From positions 27,646,001 to 27,710,000 of the forward strand of contig CM076948.1 in assembly GCA_039566865.1 (NCBI GenBank): a stretch of DNA of 64,000 nucleotides, written 5' to 3'. This document shows, piece after piece, positions 24,001 through 33,357 of this stretch (positions within the stretch are counted from its first letter, which is position 1; every line of letters begins with the position of its first letter). The stretch is from Aurelia coerulea. Its lineage: Eukaryota > Cnidaria > Scyphozoa > Semaeostomeae > Ulmaridae. Below the pieces are notes generated by a model. It was not told where the DNA came from. It did not search any database and saw nothing but the letters and a program-made list of their open reading frames with translations. The position numbers were made by a program, and so were the translations under genes.

Positions 24001-26897
24001 CTACATTGTCTGAAACCGATGATTATAATGATTTCTGATGGGATTTAATTGTCAACTTGCCTCGAAGTGCAACTATGAAAGATAACCGATAATTGTTCTC
24101 AAAGAGGATTATATTTGTCAATGCTCTTGTGTCTCACATTCGTGCATCAGTATTATCACTGCAAAATACAACTTTTGATGATACTCGCAATATTGCAGAC
24201 CTTTCATCGCAAAACATTTCTTTCTTTGAAGGTTGAAACCCTGACTACCTACCACATTGGTGAATCGATATTGTCATTGCAAAAAGCAACGTTGATACCT
24301 GGTGGATCTGAATCTTTGGTGTACACAACACTTGCTGGAGGTATTGGCATGCTTGTTCCGTTCACTTCACGCGAGGTAAGCTTTCCTCAAATTGCCAACT
24401 TTTTGACCTTCTAATTTACATTTTGCTTTTCCAACATTTAAATTATTGGGTTTAGTTAATGCAATTCGTAATTTTATTTGCTTTAATTTTATTTTGAAGG
24501 GACTGTGCTTCCCGCCCTTTCACAGAAATCCTTGCAAAATGAGATGGATCTTTTTCGTGGAGCTATTCTGAAACTGTTTTGGAATAAAGCAACACTTTCT
24601 TCTAGCAGATTAACGATCGCAGGTTTTGAGCATGCTTCTAGATGTTCCATTTGCCAATGATTGCTGGCAAGATACAGACCCATTTCAAAGAGGGACTTAA
24701 AGAGGTCTTTCACCCAAAGACCTAAATTGTGCTGCCAAATCACAGTGTCCTTTGTCTTCAATTAAACAGGAATTTCTGCATACGGATGTCAACATGTGCA
24801 TGTCTGACGTATGTTTGTTTACGTTTCAACGGGACTGCCCCTCTAAGAACCCAAAGGGTCTGATTTTTTTCTTTTTCATGCAATGGACGTTACGTCCATT
24901 TTCGATCAGCAATTTTATGCAAAGGAAGTCGGAAAATAGAACCTAGTATTTGTAGCCGTAATTATGTGTTAATATAGTTGATTGTATTGTTTTTTAAATA
25001 GATTGATTGTAAAATGGTAGATGCGTAATTCTATACTCATTGTCATCGTTGGTGCACTTGTTGACTAGCACACTTGGCGAGAAAATCAAACGAGAAAAGC
25101 TGTTCGTTGGATGATTTATTGAAGAAGTCTCATATGCGGAATCTGTGATGCTTTAGTAAATGATGGACCTGGAAAGATAGATCACGTGACCGACCTGCTG
25201 TAACAATGCTTTTCATGTGAGCAATTTCATTCACATGAACTTTTAGCAAAGCAGATACGCCATTGAAAACCACGAGTTAGCAGAATCTTTACGTTTGAGT
25301 ATACGCCATGACTTGACTCACTCCTATTAATCTCATAAAGTGATATCATTTCTAGCGCAATTCGTAAGACAGTTGGCTTCTTTGTTTATTTTAGGACATT
25401 GATTTCTTTCAACATCTTGAAATGCATATGAGACAAGAATATCAACCATTATGTGGACGAGATCATTTGTGGTTCAGATCAAGCTATTTTCCCGTCAAGG
25501 TGACTCCCTTACCATCCTTGATTAGTTAATTTCTTAATTACTTTATTCCCAATTCATACCTTGGTTCTTAAAGACCCATTGTCAAGCATGATCCTTTGTG
25601 CGCCGAATTGACAGAAAGGCAAAGCGAACACAGGCCACAAACAACTTTCAGGTAATACGAATATAAACTTTGACGCCACGAAGGATCATGGGTAGCAGTG
25701 AGTGTTTGATCCCAATTGACAGTTACATCCCAGCATGCACTTGCATTGATATGTTCATTATACTATCAAAATATTTGGTTCAGTTCTTTGTGGTATTTGG
25801 TTTATCTCCCGTTGATCATTTTCTCCTTCTTGGTGCAGAGCAAGGTCATTATTTTGAGACTATGACCAGGAAAGATGTTCTTCCTTACTGAAGACTTTTA
25901 TCCTAAATTGACTGCAGGAAACTTCTTAAGCGTTGTTAGGAAATATAGCAATGTGAAAACGATTTGAGACATTTATCCTAGTTTTAAAGAAATTATTGTT
26001 GCGTTTACGAACGAAGTACAACACACACACATCATTATTTTCTAATGAAAAAGGCCCCACGTATGAAGGGTACCATTATCATCCGTAAAGCTCTGTGGAA
26101 CTTGCATTCTTTTACAACACAACAGTTGCCTCTCATTATAACGGGAAGCATGTACTGCAAATTGAAAGAGTATGTTTTCCATTTGTCCATACGGCAGCCA
26201 CCAACCATCAACCATAAAAATAAACCTTTTTTATCAGAACGTTACTGATGGTGATTTATGTGAGCAGTTCAATTCAATGGAATACACCAAACGAAAGAAT
26301 ATCGCAGAGGAACTTGATCGTACTCCTGCTGAGGTATGACGCTATATTTTGTTTCTTCCCATCTCCTTTTGTTTTCTAACTTGATACTAAATTTGGTTAC
26401 TAAAGATTATATACTATGGAGGAGGCGGACGCAAAGAAACAGACAAATTTTGGCAGACTGAGGCCTTTCAAACCTGCGTTCTCGTCAGAGTGTGACTTAC
26501 GATTTGAGGCTGAGTAGGCCGAGTCTCTTTCGATGGAATTTTTCTAAAAGTTTATTCAGACTATGAGTTCGAAAGAAATTTCGTCCGTTTGTCTCTTTTG
26601 AAGAGAAATGCTAGCGAGAAAAAGTTTCTTGCTCGCTAAAAGCTTAAAGATTTTACTATTTTTACATGTACAATTCAAAATGATAGAATATTGTAAGGTA
26701 GTGATATTCGTTTAAATGTAAGGGTGCAAGAAATAGTGTAACAGACGGATGGAATGTTAATTTATGTTAGCATTTTCGTTTATTATGAAAAGCATAACCT
26801 GAAGTGTTAATGAAAGACCAGTTGGGCATAATTCATAATTTTTACCTTTTAGGTTTCAAAGAAGCTTGAAGATATCAGAACAAGGTTTGCATTCTAA
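28..26897 (+). CDS. SF3B3: Splicing factor 3b subunit 3 (SF3B3/SAP130), 5'-truncated by window edge, 31 exons
   Basis: Encodes the CPSF-A/DDB1-type triple beta-propeller scaffold of SF3b in U2 snRNP, a nuclear factor for branch-site recognition. Coding exons seen: 28-104, 506-599, 1977-2291, 2711-2826, 3759-3821, 4097-4189, 4334-4446, 5097-5268, 5630-5725, 6945-7017, 7801-7952, 8908-9012, 9389-9439, 11889-12044, 13111-13242, 13814-13878, 14287-14344, 14752-14906, 16250-16424, 17130-17291, 18902-18951, 19486-19651, 20065-20106, 20429-20512, 20856-20995, 21670-21742, 23643-23741, 24232-24375, 25395-25499, 26238-26333, 26853-26897. Frames join without a break through 3467 nt (about 1155 aa), and all introns are GT-AG. 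Near-identity to animal SF3B3 is evident in [57 protein letters not shown] and the terminal RTRFAF before TAA. About the first 75 residues are off the left edge. One exon (4097-4189) is longer than I recall for vertebrates. Nine introns carry snoRNA-like elements. Confidence 0.97.
668..746 (+). ncRNA. Box C/D snoRNA, SNORD111-like family A, copy 1
   Basis: Lies in the SF3B3 intron 600-1976. Terminal stem GTGTTGA / TCAACAT encloses C box ATGATGA (676-682), guide CTTAGGACACCT (688-699), D' box CTGA (700-703), a C'-like TGATTAA (713-719) and D box CTGA (735-738). The guide is perfectly complementary to the conserved LSU rRNA stretch AGGUGUCCUAAG. By the D-box-plus-five rule it would methylate the last G of AGGUG. 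Established: mammalian SNORD111 also resides in SF3B3 introns. Inferred: orthology and expression. Confidence 0.85.
1199..1945 (-). mobile_element. Non-autonomous TTAA-flanked (piggyBac-like) element, copy 1
   Basis: A 747-bp interspersed element in an SF3B3 intron, bounded by TTAA at 1199-1202 and 1942-1945 with outer sequence CCCTTAGCATGCTG at the left end. Its body is the reverse complement of the element at 5919-6615. TTAA targets and CCC ends are typical of piggyBac. Short open frames (e.g. residues [23 protein letters not shown]) occur in both copies, but no transposase is recognisable. It sits between snoRNA copy 1 and its 3' splice site. Confidence 0.75.
3513..3592 (+). ncRNA. Box C/D snoRNA, SNORD111-like family A, copy 2
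   Basis: Lies in the SF3B3 intron 2827-3758, ending about 167 nt before the 3' splice site. Stem ATGCTG / CAGCAT; C box ATGATGA (3522-3528); guide CTTAGGACACCTT (3534-3546); D' CTGA (3547-3550); C'-like TGATTAC; D box CTGA (3582-3585). An extra T before D' shifts the predicted methylated base by one relative to copies 1 and 3, to U in AGGUG. Its D-side guide differs from the other copies. Confidence 0.8.
4521..4601 (+). ncRNA. Box C/D snoRNA, SNORD111-like family A, copy 3
   Basis: Lies in the SF3B3 intron 4447-5096. Stem GCATGTTGA / TCAGCATGC; C box ATGATGA (4531-4537); guide CTTAGGACACCT (4543-4554); D' CTGA (4555-4558); C' TGATTAG (4567-4573); D CTGA (4589-4592). The D-side guide AGTTATCACCA is shared with copies 1 and 5, suggesting it is also constrained; I could not assign it a target. 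Confidence 0.85.
4811..4893 (-). repeat. Dispersed repeat, truncated relative of the element at 46494-46590
   Basis: Begins GTTTAAAGGCAGAAACACCG and runs to ATTTCGTCCTG, matching 46494-46565 with few changes. The half of the hammerhead-like hairpin found in the longer copy is missing here. It lies in the SF3B3 intron 4447-5096. Confidence 0.65.
4948..5090 (+). repeat. Two-copy 73-bp tandem repeat
   Basis: GTTAATGTGTACAAGGCCTG recurs at 4948 and 5021, and both units continue to ACTGATCAATGCA. The unit is related, in reverse, to repeats at 56775-56885 and 58105-58250 in the SPG7-like gene. The unit end CTGATCAATGCA equals the D-box end of the snoRNA-like element at 8369-8443, but no C box is present here. 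Confidence 0.8.
5471..5550 (+). ncRNA. Box C/D snoRNA, SNORD111-like family A, copy 4
   Basis: Lies in the SF3B3 intron 5269-5629 and ends about 80 nt before the 3' splice site, the spacing typical of efficiently processed intronic C/D snoRNAs. Perfect 9-bp stem GCATGTTGA / TCAACATGC; C box ATGATGA (5481-5487); guide CTTAGGACACCTT (5493-5505); D' CTGA (5506-5509); C' TGATTAA (5517-5522 region); D CTGA (5538-5541). Guide register matches copy 2 (one-base shift). Confidence 0.87.
5919..6615 (+). mobile_element. Non-autonomous TTAA-flanked (piggyBac-like) element, copy 2
   Basis: A 697-bp element in the SF3B3 intron 5726-6944, bounded by TTAA at 5919-5922 and 6612-6615. It starts CCCTTAGCATGCTG and ends GTTCGGGG. 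The palindrome GCGAGATATCTCG occurs near the left end. The body matches copy 1 in inverse orientation over almost its whole length, with point differences and small indels. Confidence 0.77.
6777..6859 (+). ncRNA. Box C/D snoRNA-like, family B, copy 1 (target unknown)
   Basis: Lies in the SF3B3 intron 5726-6944, ending about 86 nt before the 3' splice site. Stem AGTGTTGA / TCAACACT, C box CTGATGA (6787-6793), internal C'/D' region GCTGATTACTCA, D box CTGA (6848-6851). The sequence before D, CAGGATAAGGTA, is shared with the copy at 8369-8442, so it is probably the functional guide. I could not match it to rRNA or snRNA from memory. Confidence 0.7.
7099..7179 (+). ncRNA. Box C/D snoRNA, SNORD111-like family A, copy 5 (degenerate C box)
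   Basis: Lies in the SF3B3 intron 7018-7800. Perfect 9-bp stem GCATGTTGA / TCAACATGC, guide CTTAGGACACC (7120-7130) then G, D' CTGA (7132-7135), C' TGATTAG, D CTGA (7167-7170). The C box reads ATGAGGA instead of ATGATGA, which should weaken 15.5K/fibrillarin binding. It may be a decaying copy, also far (about 620 nt) from the 3' splice site. Confidence 0.65.
8369..8443 (+). ncRNA. Box C/D snoRNA-like, family B, copy 2
   Basis: Lies in the SF3B3 intron 7953-8907. Stem TGCATTGA / TCAATGCA, imperfect C box AGGATGA (8378-8384), C'-like TGATTAC, D box CTGA (8432-8435). The 3' half (GATTACTCA then ACAGGATAAGGTACTGA) is nearly identical to the copy at 6777-6859, while the 5' half has diverged. Confidence 0.6.
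8640..8858 (-). pseudogene. Non-LTR retrotransposon ORF 3'-terminal relic
   Basis: The minus strand has an open frame of about 72 codons ending in TAA at 8640-8642. It contains [34 protein letters not shown] and [12 protein letters not shown]. This layout (basic patch, W-L, then a final R-x-x-W) resembles the C-terminal tail of LINE reverse transcriptases. A stop precedes the frame upstream, so it is a 5'-truncated copy inside an SF3B3 intron. An ATC-type microsatellite abuts its 3' end. Confidence 0.55.
9129..9205 (+). ncRNA. Box C/D snoRNA-like, family C, copy 1
   Basis: Lies in the SF3B3 intron 9013-9388. C box ATGATGA (9138-9144), guide AACTTTGGAGACCTT followed by an imperfect D' (ATGA), C'-like TGATTAT, D box CTGA (9194-9197), imperfect end stem TGTGCTGA / TCAGTGCAC. 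The guide core TTGGAGACCT is complementary to LSU rRNA AGGUCUCCAA, with possible G-U extension. Confidence 0.65.
9440..11888. other. Large SF3B3 intron, mostly without recognisable features
   Basis: A 2.45-kb intron. A short repeat (9886-9960) shares GATTAACGTTTTATCTC with the sequence before exon 19486. Short open frames at 10360-10782 and 10878-11168 lack protein-like signatures or family resemblance. I see no snoRNA with paired C and D boxes here. Confidence 0.5.
9886..9960 (+). repeat. Short dispersed repeat, copy 1
   Basis: Contains GATGTCAGT, then GTCACGCTC and TGATTAACGTTTTATCTC, in the same order as 19402-19478. The spacing differs because the second copy has an expanded GA microsatellite. 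Confidence 0.6.
12045..13110. other. SF3B3 intron, no feature recognised
   Basis: AT-rich sequence with no repeat, snoRNA pair of boxes or open frame that I can support. Confidence 0.5.
13667..13740 (+). ncRNA. Box C/D snoRNA, family C, copy 2
   Basis: Lies in the SF3B3 intron 13243-13813, ending about 74 nt before the 3' splice site. Stem GTGTTGA / TCAACAC; C box ATGATGA (13676-13682); guide AACTTTGGAGACCTT (13685-13699); D' CTGA (13700-13703); C' TGATTAT (13710-13716); D CTGA (13729-13732). The guide core is complementary to conserved LSU rRNA AGGUCUCCAA, so rRNA 2'-O-methylation is the likely role. It is better preserved than the copy at 9129. Confidence 0.82.
14942..15650. mobile_element. 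709-bp TIR element with 4-bp target duplication
   Basis: Starts TTGTTGGGGAGACGAG and ends with the inverse CTCATCTCCCCAACAA, flanked on both sides by GCTT (14938-14941, 15651-15654). Inverted similarity continues inward: TAGATGCGCATGCGTATTA near 15025 pairs with TAATACGCATGCGTATCTA near 15571. No transposase is visible, so it is non-autonomous. It sits in the SF3B3 intron 14907-16249. Superfamily not assigned. Confidence 0.72.
15421..15490 (-). repeat. tRNA-like (degenerate) sequence inside the TIR element
   Basis: On the minus strand, TGGCGAAGCGGTAGA resembles an A box and AGTTCGAATCC resembles a B box, spaced as in a tRNA. The acceptor, anticodon and T stems do not pair, so this is a tRNA-derived remnant and not a functional tRNA gene. 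Confidence 0.4.
16596..16779. repeat. Inverted-repeat (fold-back) element in SF3B3 intron
   Basis: ATAGACCTTTTAGCTATTCT (16596-16615) recurs exactly inverted at 16760-16779, giving perfect 20-bp arms around a 144-bp spacer. This is a MITE-like structure with no coding sequence. Confidence 0.65.
17292..18901. other. SF3B3 intron, no feature recognised
   Basis: A 1.6-kb AT-rich intron. Short open frames on both strands look random. No boxes, repeats or hairpins worth reporting were seen. Confidence 0.45.
19402..19480 (+). repeat. Short dispersed repeat, copy 2, with (GA)n, abutting a 3' splice site
   Basis: Holds GATGTCAGT, an uninterrupted GA run (about 19411-19437), GTCACGCTC and TGATTAACGTTTTATCTC. 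It ends within 6 nt of the SF3B3 acceptor AG (19484-19485) and so supplies a branch-point-like TGATTAAC and the pyrimidine tract. Confidence 0.6.
22485..23484. mobile_element. 1000-bp TA-flanked TIR element (Tc1/mariner-like TSD)
   Basis: TGGCAAGCGGATGTCACCAT at the left end is matched by its inverse, ATGGTGACATCCGCTTGCCA, at the right end, with TA on each side (22483-22484, 23485-23486). Subterminal regions are packed with variants of AAAGTGGGTTTTTCTCAGAT in both orientations. The central 500 bp is unlike these ends and has exon-like features. It lies in the SF3B3 intron 21743-23642. A TA duplication fits Tc1/mariner, but no DDE transposase is seen. Confidence 0.78.
23146..23293 (+). pseudogene. 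Exon-like fragment carried inside the TA-flanked element
   Basis: A convincing acceptor (pyrimidine-rich, then TTTGCAG at 23139-23145) is followed by an open frame. It includes [18 protein letters not shown] and [19 protein letters not shown] and ends in TGA (23291-23293). It reads like a terminal coding exon captured by the element. I do not recognise the family. Confidence 0.4.
26458..26488 (-). other. Hammerhead-ribozyme-like core motif, copy 1
   Basis: On the minus strand: CTGACGA, stem II GAAC-GCAG-GTTT, GAAA, then GGCCTCAGT. This is the CUGANGA-stem II-GAAA core. The homologous copy at 37854-37884 differs by a paired change in stem II (A-U here, G-C there). Stems I and III could not be closed by eye. 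It lies in the last SF3B3 intron. Confidence 0.45.
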
Positions 26898-27164
26898 ACA
26901 AGTTATACTTTTCCTTGAAGAAGCAAGGTTGAAACTTAGAAAATTGCTGGTTGAACTCTTAAACTTATGGGGTAGAGGACTAGAAGATAGAAGGAACTGA
27001 ACAATTTGAGATTTGGTGCCTGAAGATGCTTAAATGAAGCTTGAAGCTAAGGAAACTCCATTAGAAATGAATTGATCATTGCGAACTAAAGGTCATTTTA
27101 TCCTGCAATACAGCTCATATATCATGGACATTTTTGTAATATAGTAGATATAAACGTTGTAGCA

Positions 27165-27170
27165 ATTAAA
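27165..27170 (+). promoter_or_regulatory. Candidate poly(A) signal of SF3B3 (ATTAAA)
   Basis: ATTAAA, the common variant hexamer, lies about 270 bp after the SF3B3 stop codon in AT-rich 3' flank and is followed by T-rich sequence. It is the best candidate seen, but other AT-rich hexamers could serve. Confidence 0.35.
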
Positions 27171-27416
27171 GATTTTGGATTTTATTTTGAGGCAAAGGTG
27201 AAGGTAGTGTTGAAGGATGAATCCATGTCGTGTCCTTAAGTCTATATTTCATCTATCTGTGTCCTCAGTCTGACAATCTCAACAGATACTTAAAGGTTTA
27301 ATGCGTCCTATGCACCCAGTATCATCGAGTTTCAAAAGTTGCAAAGTTGACTGGGATTGTTTGGATCGTTTAGCGAGAGTGATTTTCCTTGAGATTTTAC
27401 CTGACCAAAGTTTTTC

Positions 27417-27520
27417 CGCCCTGGCCAGGTCTTAGTGATTCATTGCAAGGAAAGGTCGCCCGCCCTGGCCAGGTCTTAGTGATTCATTGCAAGGAAAGGT
27501 CGCCCGCCCTGGCCAGGTCT
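27417..27520 (+). repeat. 44-bp tandem repeat, about 2.4 copies
   Basis: CGCCCTGGCCAGGTCT starts at 27417, 27461 and 27505; the first two 44-bp units are identical. The unit is GC-rich compared with its surroundings. Confidence 0.85.
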
Positions 27521-28544
27521 CCTATGATTATGGAACAGCGTCTGTTGCAGTTTTTGAAACCCGGAGACGTTCATACCAAGGTTAATGGAAACGCAGCTAT
27601 AATATAATAATAATACAGTTCTTTATACAGGGGTAGCCTTTTCAGCAACAAAAGTGCTGTTATCAGTAAGGGCCCTGTTAAAAACATAAAAGATCTTAGA
27701 AAAAAAAAACTTAATTAAAATTGAGTTAGTTACAATCAAAATCTCTAAAGTTTTTTAAAAATTATCCTCTACCTTTACATTTCTTACGATAAAAAGTGTT
27801 CTCTCAACTTGGATTTAAAAATTACGATTGATTCCAGGGAACGTATGTCCCTTGGAAGTTCATTAAAGCAGTACGGCCCTTGAAAGTAAAGGGACCTTTT
27901 CGCAGTTTCTGTTTTAACTAAAGGCAGTCTAAGTAGCGATTTATTGCTTCTTGTTTCGTGTTTATGGTCGACATCAGCCTCGTTCTTTGTTGTTTTTGTA
28001 GTTACTCGAATATTTCATCACATCATTTATCAAGTGACCGTTCAATAATTCTGATTGATTTTAGTTTGAGTGGAGTTACCGGTTAATTGACACAGAAATT
28101 CCCGTAAAATTATTGATTTCTTCGCCAAAAAAAGATATTTATCATTAAAATTTTCCAACTAACGACAGCCACGAATGTTTAAATATGAAATTCACAGGAT
28201 GGAAATAGTTGCAAGTGGACAATAATACTGACAACAGTCGAAACACAAAATTTATTCAATTCATTATATCTACCAAGAATGGTATCATGTTGCCCACAAT
28301 TTATGAATTTGCTTTTGATTTTTAAGCCGATTCCAATGAGCGGACACTTTTCTACTTTTTTATCTTTGATATCGTCCTGTCTTATTATTGTCGGTACCTG
28401 ACTATTATATCATTCGGTCTTCACTTATGTGAACCACAAGATCAACCCGCTCAAATTGGGAGTCCAGGTATATTGTTCAGAACATCTGTTAAAAACTGAC
28501 CATTCTTTTGCTGTGAACAGTATAGGGCCATGTGTCGTGAAGTG

Positions 28545-28685
28545 AAAGTGTTGTGGTGCAGTCGTATCATCCTCTGAACTTCCAACCAGAACAGTAAGGT
28601 AGATAGGGTTCGATCCCAGGTAGAGCTCCATCACTTAATGGACTCTTCTGCTATCCCAGCTAGCGCTTGGCGCAAAAAACCGCAA
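28545..28685 (+). repeat. tRNA-derived SINE, copy 1
   Basis: GTGGTGCAG (A-box side), CCAGAACA, GGGTTCGATCCCAGGTAG (B box) and a tail GCTTGGCGC-AAAAAACCGCAA-CTTCAC occur in the same order in the copy at 40566-40730 on the other strand. The B box matches GGTTCGANTCC-type promoters used by RNA polymerase III. Confidence 0.65.
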
Positions 28686-31600
28686 CTTCACCTCAATCTG
28701 TTGGCCCAGCGTGGATCTGTTGGACTATTCATAGACGACTTTTCTCTGCAATGTCAAGCTAAGAATTATGTAACATTCAATGAAATTCTTTGCTGTTTTG
28801 CAAACAAATTTTGAACGCACGACATTGCTGCACTTTGTAGAGATTTGTTTTATTATATATTTTTTGAAATATTTTATCCAGGGTTGAAATTCAGTTTAAA
28901 TAACTGTTTTACAATGTACCCTGCAACTTAAAAATTAAAATAACCTACTACAATATGTGTCTCAGCCTATAAATGTACAATATATATATATATATTCATC
29001 AAAGGGTCCAGTAGAAAAAAACGAAAATAGCTTTTCTTGAATCTGATCAATTATGAGCTTTTGAACTTGTCTTTGAATGATGGGATGGGAGGGTCTAATT
29101 TGATATCAGGTAAGGAGATCTTGCGCGTTTTTGAATGTAAAGAACCAGAATAGAAACTTTCATGCCATCATTCAAATCCCTGGTTCTTATTGCACAATAA
29201 TGGACCCGACCCGTCAGAAAACCTCAAATGTAAGGAAGGGCTAAGATCAGATATTCCATTGTGCGATTAAGTTTCATTTTAAAAATCTGTTCTTTTTCGA
29301 ATTGTCCAAAGTCCCTAAATTTACAAAGCGGTAAAGATTAATTCTCAAAGCTGACAGATTATTACTCAAAAGTGCCTACTTATCAATCCTAATTCTTTAT
29401 TACCTTTGTGTTTCAATGTTCTATTCTGTTTTAATATAGGTTTCGCTACAATTTGTCTCTTAATTCTTTACACAATACCCCAATAATGATTTAAACTTCT
29501 GAATATAACCATAAACAGCAAAATGACCGTAAAGCTTATTGGAAAATCCGAAAAAGGAAGGAGAAAAGTCAGTGACAACGATCGTACTTGTCTACACAAC
29601 TCGCATGCTCGGCTTTGTCATGACCTTAAGTATCAGGACCACGATGAGCATCATTTTGAAGGTTCTCAATTTACACCGGGATTTGTCCCTTGCGTTACTT
29701 TTCCAAGTCTGCCTATCCTTAACAGTATAGATATAAAGTCAAAGAGCGGAGTTTTGCATATTCTCACTTTCCACCCCCCCCCCCCCCCAGGGGAGTTTTA
29801 GATGAACGCATTTGTCCCTTGCGTTATTCACTACAAGAAACGTGTATTCACTGCCAGATACGTTGGAAGTATCTATCTTGCTGTTCCATTTGTCTTTGAC
29901 TGCCTATCCTTAACTGTCCTGGGTGGCAGAGCCAAAAATAGCGAACAATACCCAGGGTAATCTTTAACTAGATGTGTTCTACCATCTTGCTGTTTCGCTT
30001 GTCTGAATAGCCCTATGCTTATTTGTTAATTCATTTCCTACAATCAAAGCAAAAAAGCCTTCCTTTATACCAAATACAAACGGTGAATAATTCTCAAACA
30101 TTTCGTTAGACATCTGCAGGTTCCCAACCCGTTCCCTCGCCATGCTGCATGTCGTTTTTAAATCGTATTTTATTTAATTCCCCGTCGCGCTTTCCAAATG
30201 CTTCCATAAACATTCGACACACCTGTATTTGAAATGGAAAATATTCATACATTAATACATAAAATGTTCGCATTTCATCATCCATAGCTTCTTTCGCGAG
30301 AAACATATTAATTGAGACGTATTTCATTGGACTAATTACTTAATTCATTTTATTAATTCATGATCAAAAATAACGATTCGGTTTGAAAAGATAAAAGTAA
30401 TATTGCAATAATTTTGTTGCGTTCGAACCACTCGAACGCATCTTCCCTGGGAAGAACGATCTAACAACATTTTGATCAGTCTGTAAATGCAAAATCTTCA
30501 CGAAGCTCTATCTTGGCATTTTGATATTAATATTCAGTGAAGCTGCCTTCTAGAACAGAAAGCTTTTATGATTTTGTGTTTGACGAGTTGGATCAACGAA
30601 CCCTCTTGACAGGTTTTTTGCATCTACCAGTACCAGACTCTCATCCCCACAGAAGAATACCTTTCTATTCACGACATCGAATGGTCTTTGAATAAATATT
30701 ACCGCTGGTTGCATCAACAGTAACCACTATATAAGCATTATTGAGATCTATTGATCCTTTCTTGTACGATTTTTTCATCAGTAAAACAATTCTCCCCTTG
30801 AGGAGTTGGTGATCAAAGAGAGGTTGCTTCGTGACGAGGCACAAAGCACCGGCAGACCAGAGCAGAGAGCCAGGTATAAGCAGCTTAATGATGGAGGATG
30901 GCGTCATAAGTCACATTGTAAAAATACTAGTAGTTGTACATTAGAATCACTCTCCTCCGCAGCCACTCATCAGAAAAACACCTGCATTGGTTTAAATGTC
31001 TGAACGAGAAAATACTTTGTACATTATATTTAGTTGCTGGCTATCGTGACGCAGAGGCAGCTGATTGAACGAGGTGGCAGCTGAATTTCGTCGACACAAA
31101 GAAAATCTGCTTTTCTAAATTGTGGATTTGCTCTCCATGGTTTTATATCAAATCCAGTTCATATAAAAACCGCTTTTGCTGCTTGTTGAATTTAAATCTC
31201 CACTTTTGCGCAACAGTGGTTTATTTTCTCGAGTTTTTTTACAAAGCAAGATTAATGGGATGAAGAAGCGAGTAGGAGGCACATCTTACAAGATAATGAA
31301 TGCATTCAAATGTCATTGGCCTTGTGGCCTAACTACCTAGCTTGATATATGTTGCATTGCAAACTATCTCCTTTATTTGGCTGTGTTCGTATTGTGATCA
31401 AAACATGTCAAGTTGACTTCTTCGCCTGTTTATTTTGTTAATATTAAAAAGGTTCTTTAGTTTTTGGGTAGTTTTTTCTGCCACAACAGTGCTAAATATA
31501 GAAATGGTGTGAAAGTCATTGATTTGGCTCAGTGCAGAGGTTTCTTGGTGGTTTCTTCAATAGTCATCGTTGGTTATGTTATTCTGCCACACCTTTGGCT

Positions 31601-31927
31601 AAAATCAAATTTGATTTGTAGCAGTTTTTCTTTATTTTAGGCCTATTGCGCTACCCATATTTTTTGTAACAAACTAAGAATTTGAGCCGGTTTCAAACTT
31701 TCCTATCCGTTCAGCGACTGCATTGGGGATGGGACAATATTTTTCGCTTGGGCCAAATTTGATTTTCAGACAGTTTGAAATAGCAGCGTGCCTGCAAAGG
31801 ACCCTGGGTGACAACGGCTATTTATTTTCTTACATCGTGCTTCTGTATTTTCCCGGGGTATTTTTACATTACCGGCCACAACATCACCAGCCGGCCGGCA
31901 ACAACATCGCAGAAAGCATTTACGCGT

Positions 31928-32206
31928 ATTTTTTTATTAGAAACTAAGAATTTGGCCCAGTACTGAAAGTTTCTTAAAATTATCAGATTTTCAGTACTCA
32001 GAGTTTCTTACGAGTTGCCTTCCCAATGTTTTAGACATTACTCAAGTACCATACGACTCTTACGAGTAATATGATACAGGAAACAAGTGAAAGTAAAGCA
32101 AAAATATTTCAAGGATTTCCTTTATCAAAATGAATAGTTTTGTTAATTTTTTGGCGATCTGAGAGTTGAGTTTCTTATGGGCAGTTTCTTGCAAAAGATA
32201 CGTCTA
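31928..32206 (+). repeat. Dispersed repeat, copy 1
   Basis: Shares long blocks with 38548-38905, including TACTGAAAGTTTCTTAAAAT, AAATATTTCAAGGATTT and TTTTTTGGCGATCTGAGAG. No coding potential. Confidence 0.75.
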
Positions 32207-33212
32207 CTGTATACCAGTAAAACGTTATTAAGCTCTGGTACGCATGGTAGTTATCTCTTTGCCACCCGATTTGTTAACAGTTTCGTAACAAACGTTATCG
32301 ATAAGAACAGGCCATACCAGGGTGGTTAATTGACCTCACACCCAACAAATAACCCAATTGAAGATGTTAGTTTTGTGATCACGTGGTTTTGCAATGCTGT
32401 TTCGACTCTTGTTGTCTGGCGCAAAGAAACGCAAAAATTCAAGACTTTGAAACGTTTGGTGGAGTTCAACTGGGGATACCAATAAATGAGAAGAACGTAG
32501 CGCGGGAATTTTGTCACAGGGAATAAAGAAATTTTGATTGCAAGTTTTAGGGTTTTTATTCTTTTCTCTGTACAGGGGAACTTGGAAAGCAATGTGTAAA
32601 TAAATGAAGGGAATAGATTATTTTTATTTTAGCAAAATTATTTCCTGGTTTCCCTGTGATATGGCCTAATTTATATGCTACACATCGCGTTTTGTATTTG
32701 ATGCAAATCAACTATCTCTTCATCCCATCGCAGCTGGGCCTCATTTATGATAAACTAATTTCAGGTTTATCTCCTAAATCTTGAGAATAAGATGATCAGA
32801 TGTTTGTGTCATGCGCTTAATTTGGTGACGTCATCTGATTATCTTTCTACAAGTTTAGCTGTAATCAGTCAATCGACACTCAACTACAATTTTTCGAAGC
32901 ATTTTCAGCCTTTCTGCGGCGCCCCTAAAAGATGGGTAAATTGAAAATGGGCAGAAGCACGTGTCCAATTTCCTTATGTTTTATGCTTTATACCTGGTAT
33001 TTTTTACATTCTGCCAAAAATTTACAATACATATTACTACATTACTCTACTTGCTAGCTACCTTACATTACTGCTAGGAAAAGGCCACAGGGCAAAAACG
33101 ATATCTACCCCATAGCCATATGGCCATAACATGCCAAATACGGCCAATACTTAGTCGAACGTGATCTATATTTAAAAAGCAGGAAGGAAATCGCCGCTGG
33201 TGTCAGTTCAGC

Positions 33213-33357
33213 TTAAAGGGTCTGTTTCATCCAGCATTCCTTGTCTCTTGGTTTTCCTTTGTTGTCCGCCTTTTTCGTGGCCCATGAAAATGGCGGCAAC
33301 AAAGGCCAACCAAGAGATGGCACGTGCAAGGCATGCTGGATGAAACAGACCCTTTAA
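33213..33357. mobile_element. Short palindromic MITE-like element
   Basis: A 145-bp sequence with ends TTAAAGGGTCTGTTTCATCC and the near-exact inverse GGATGAAACAGACCCTTTAA. Interior blocks AAATGGCG-CAACAAAGGCCAAC-AAGAGATGG recur in partial copies at 33361-33490 and 34050-34140, so this is a repeat cluster. Confidence 0.7.

Noticed and set aside
30665..30907. Minus-strand frame with KKGSIDLNNAY, resembling an RT motif A context
   Set aside because: Only one short motif-like stretch matches; the frame stops soon after and no second RT motif was found in neighbouring frames.
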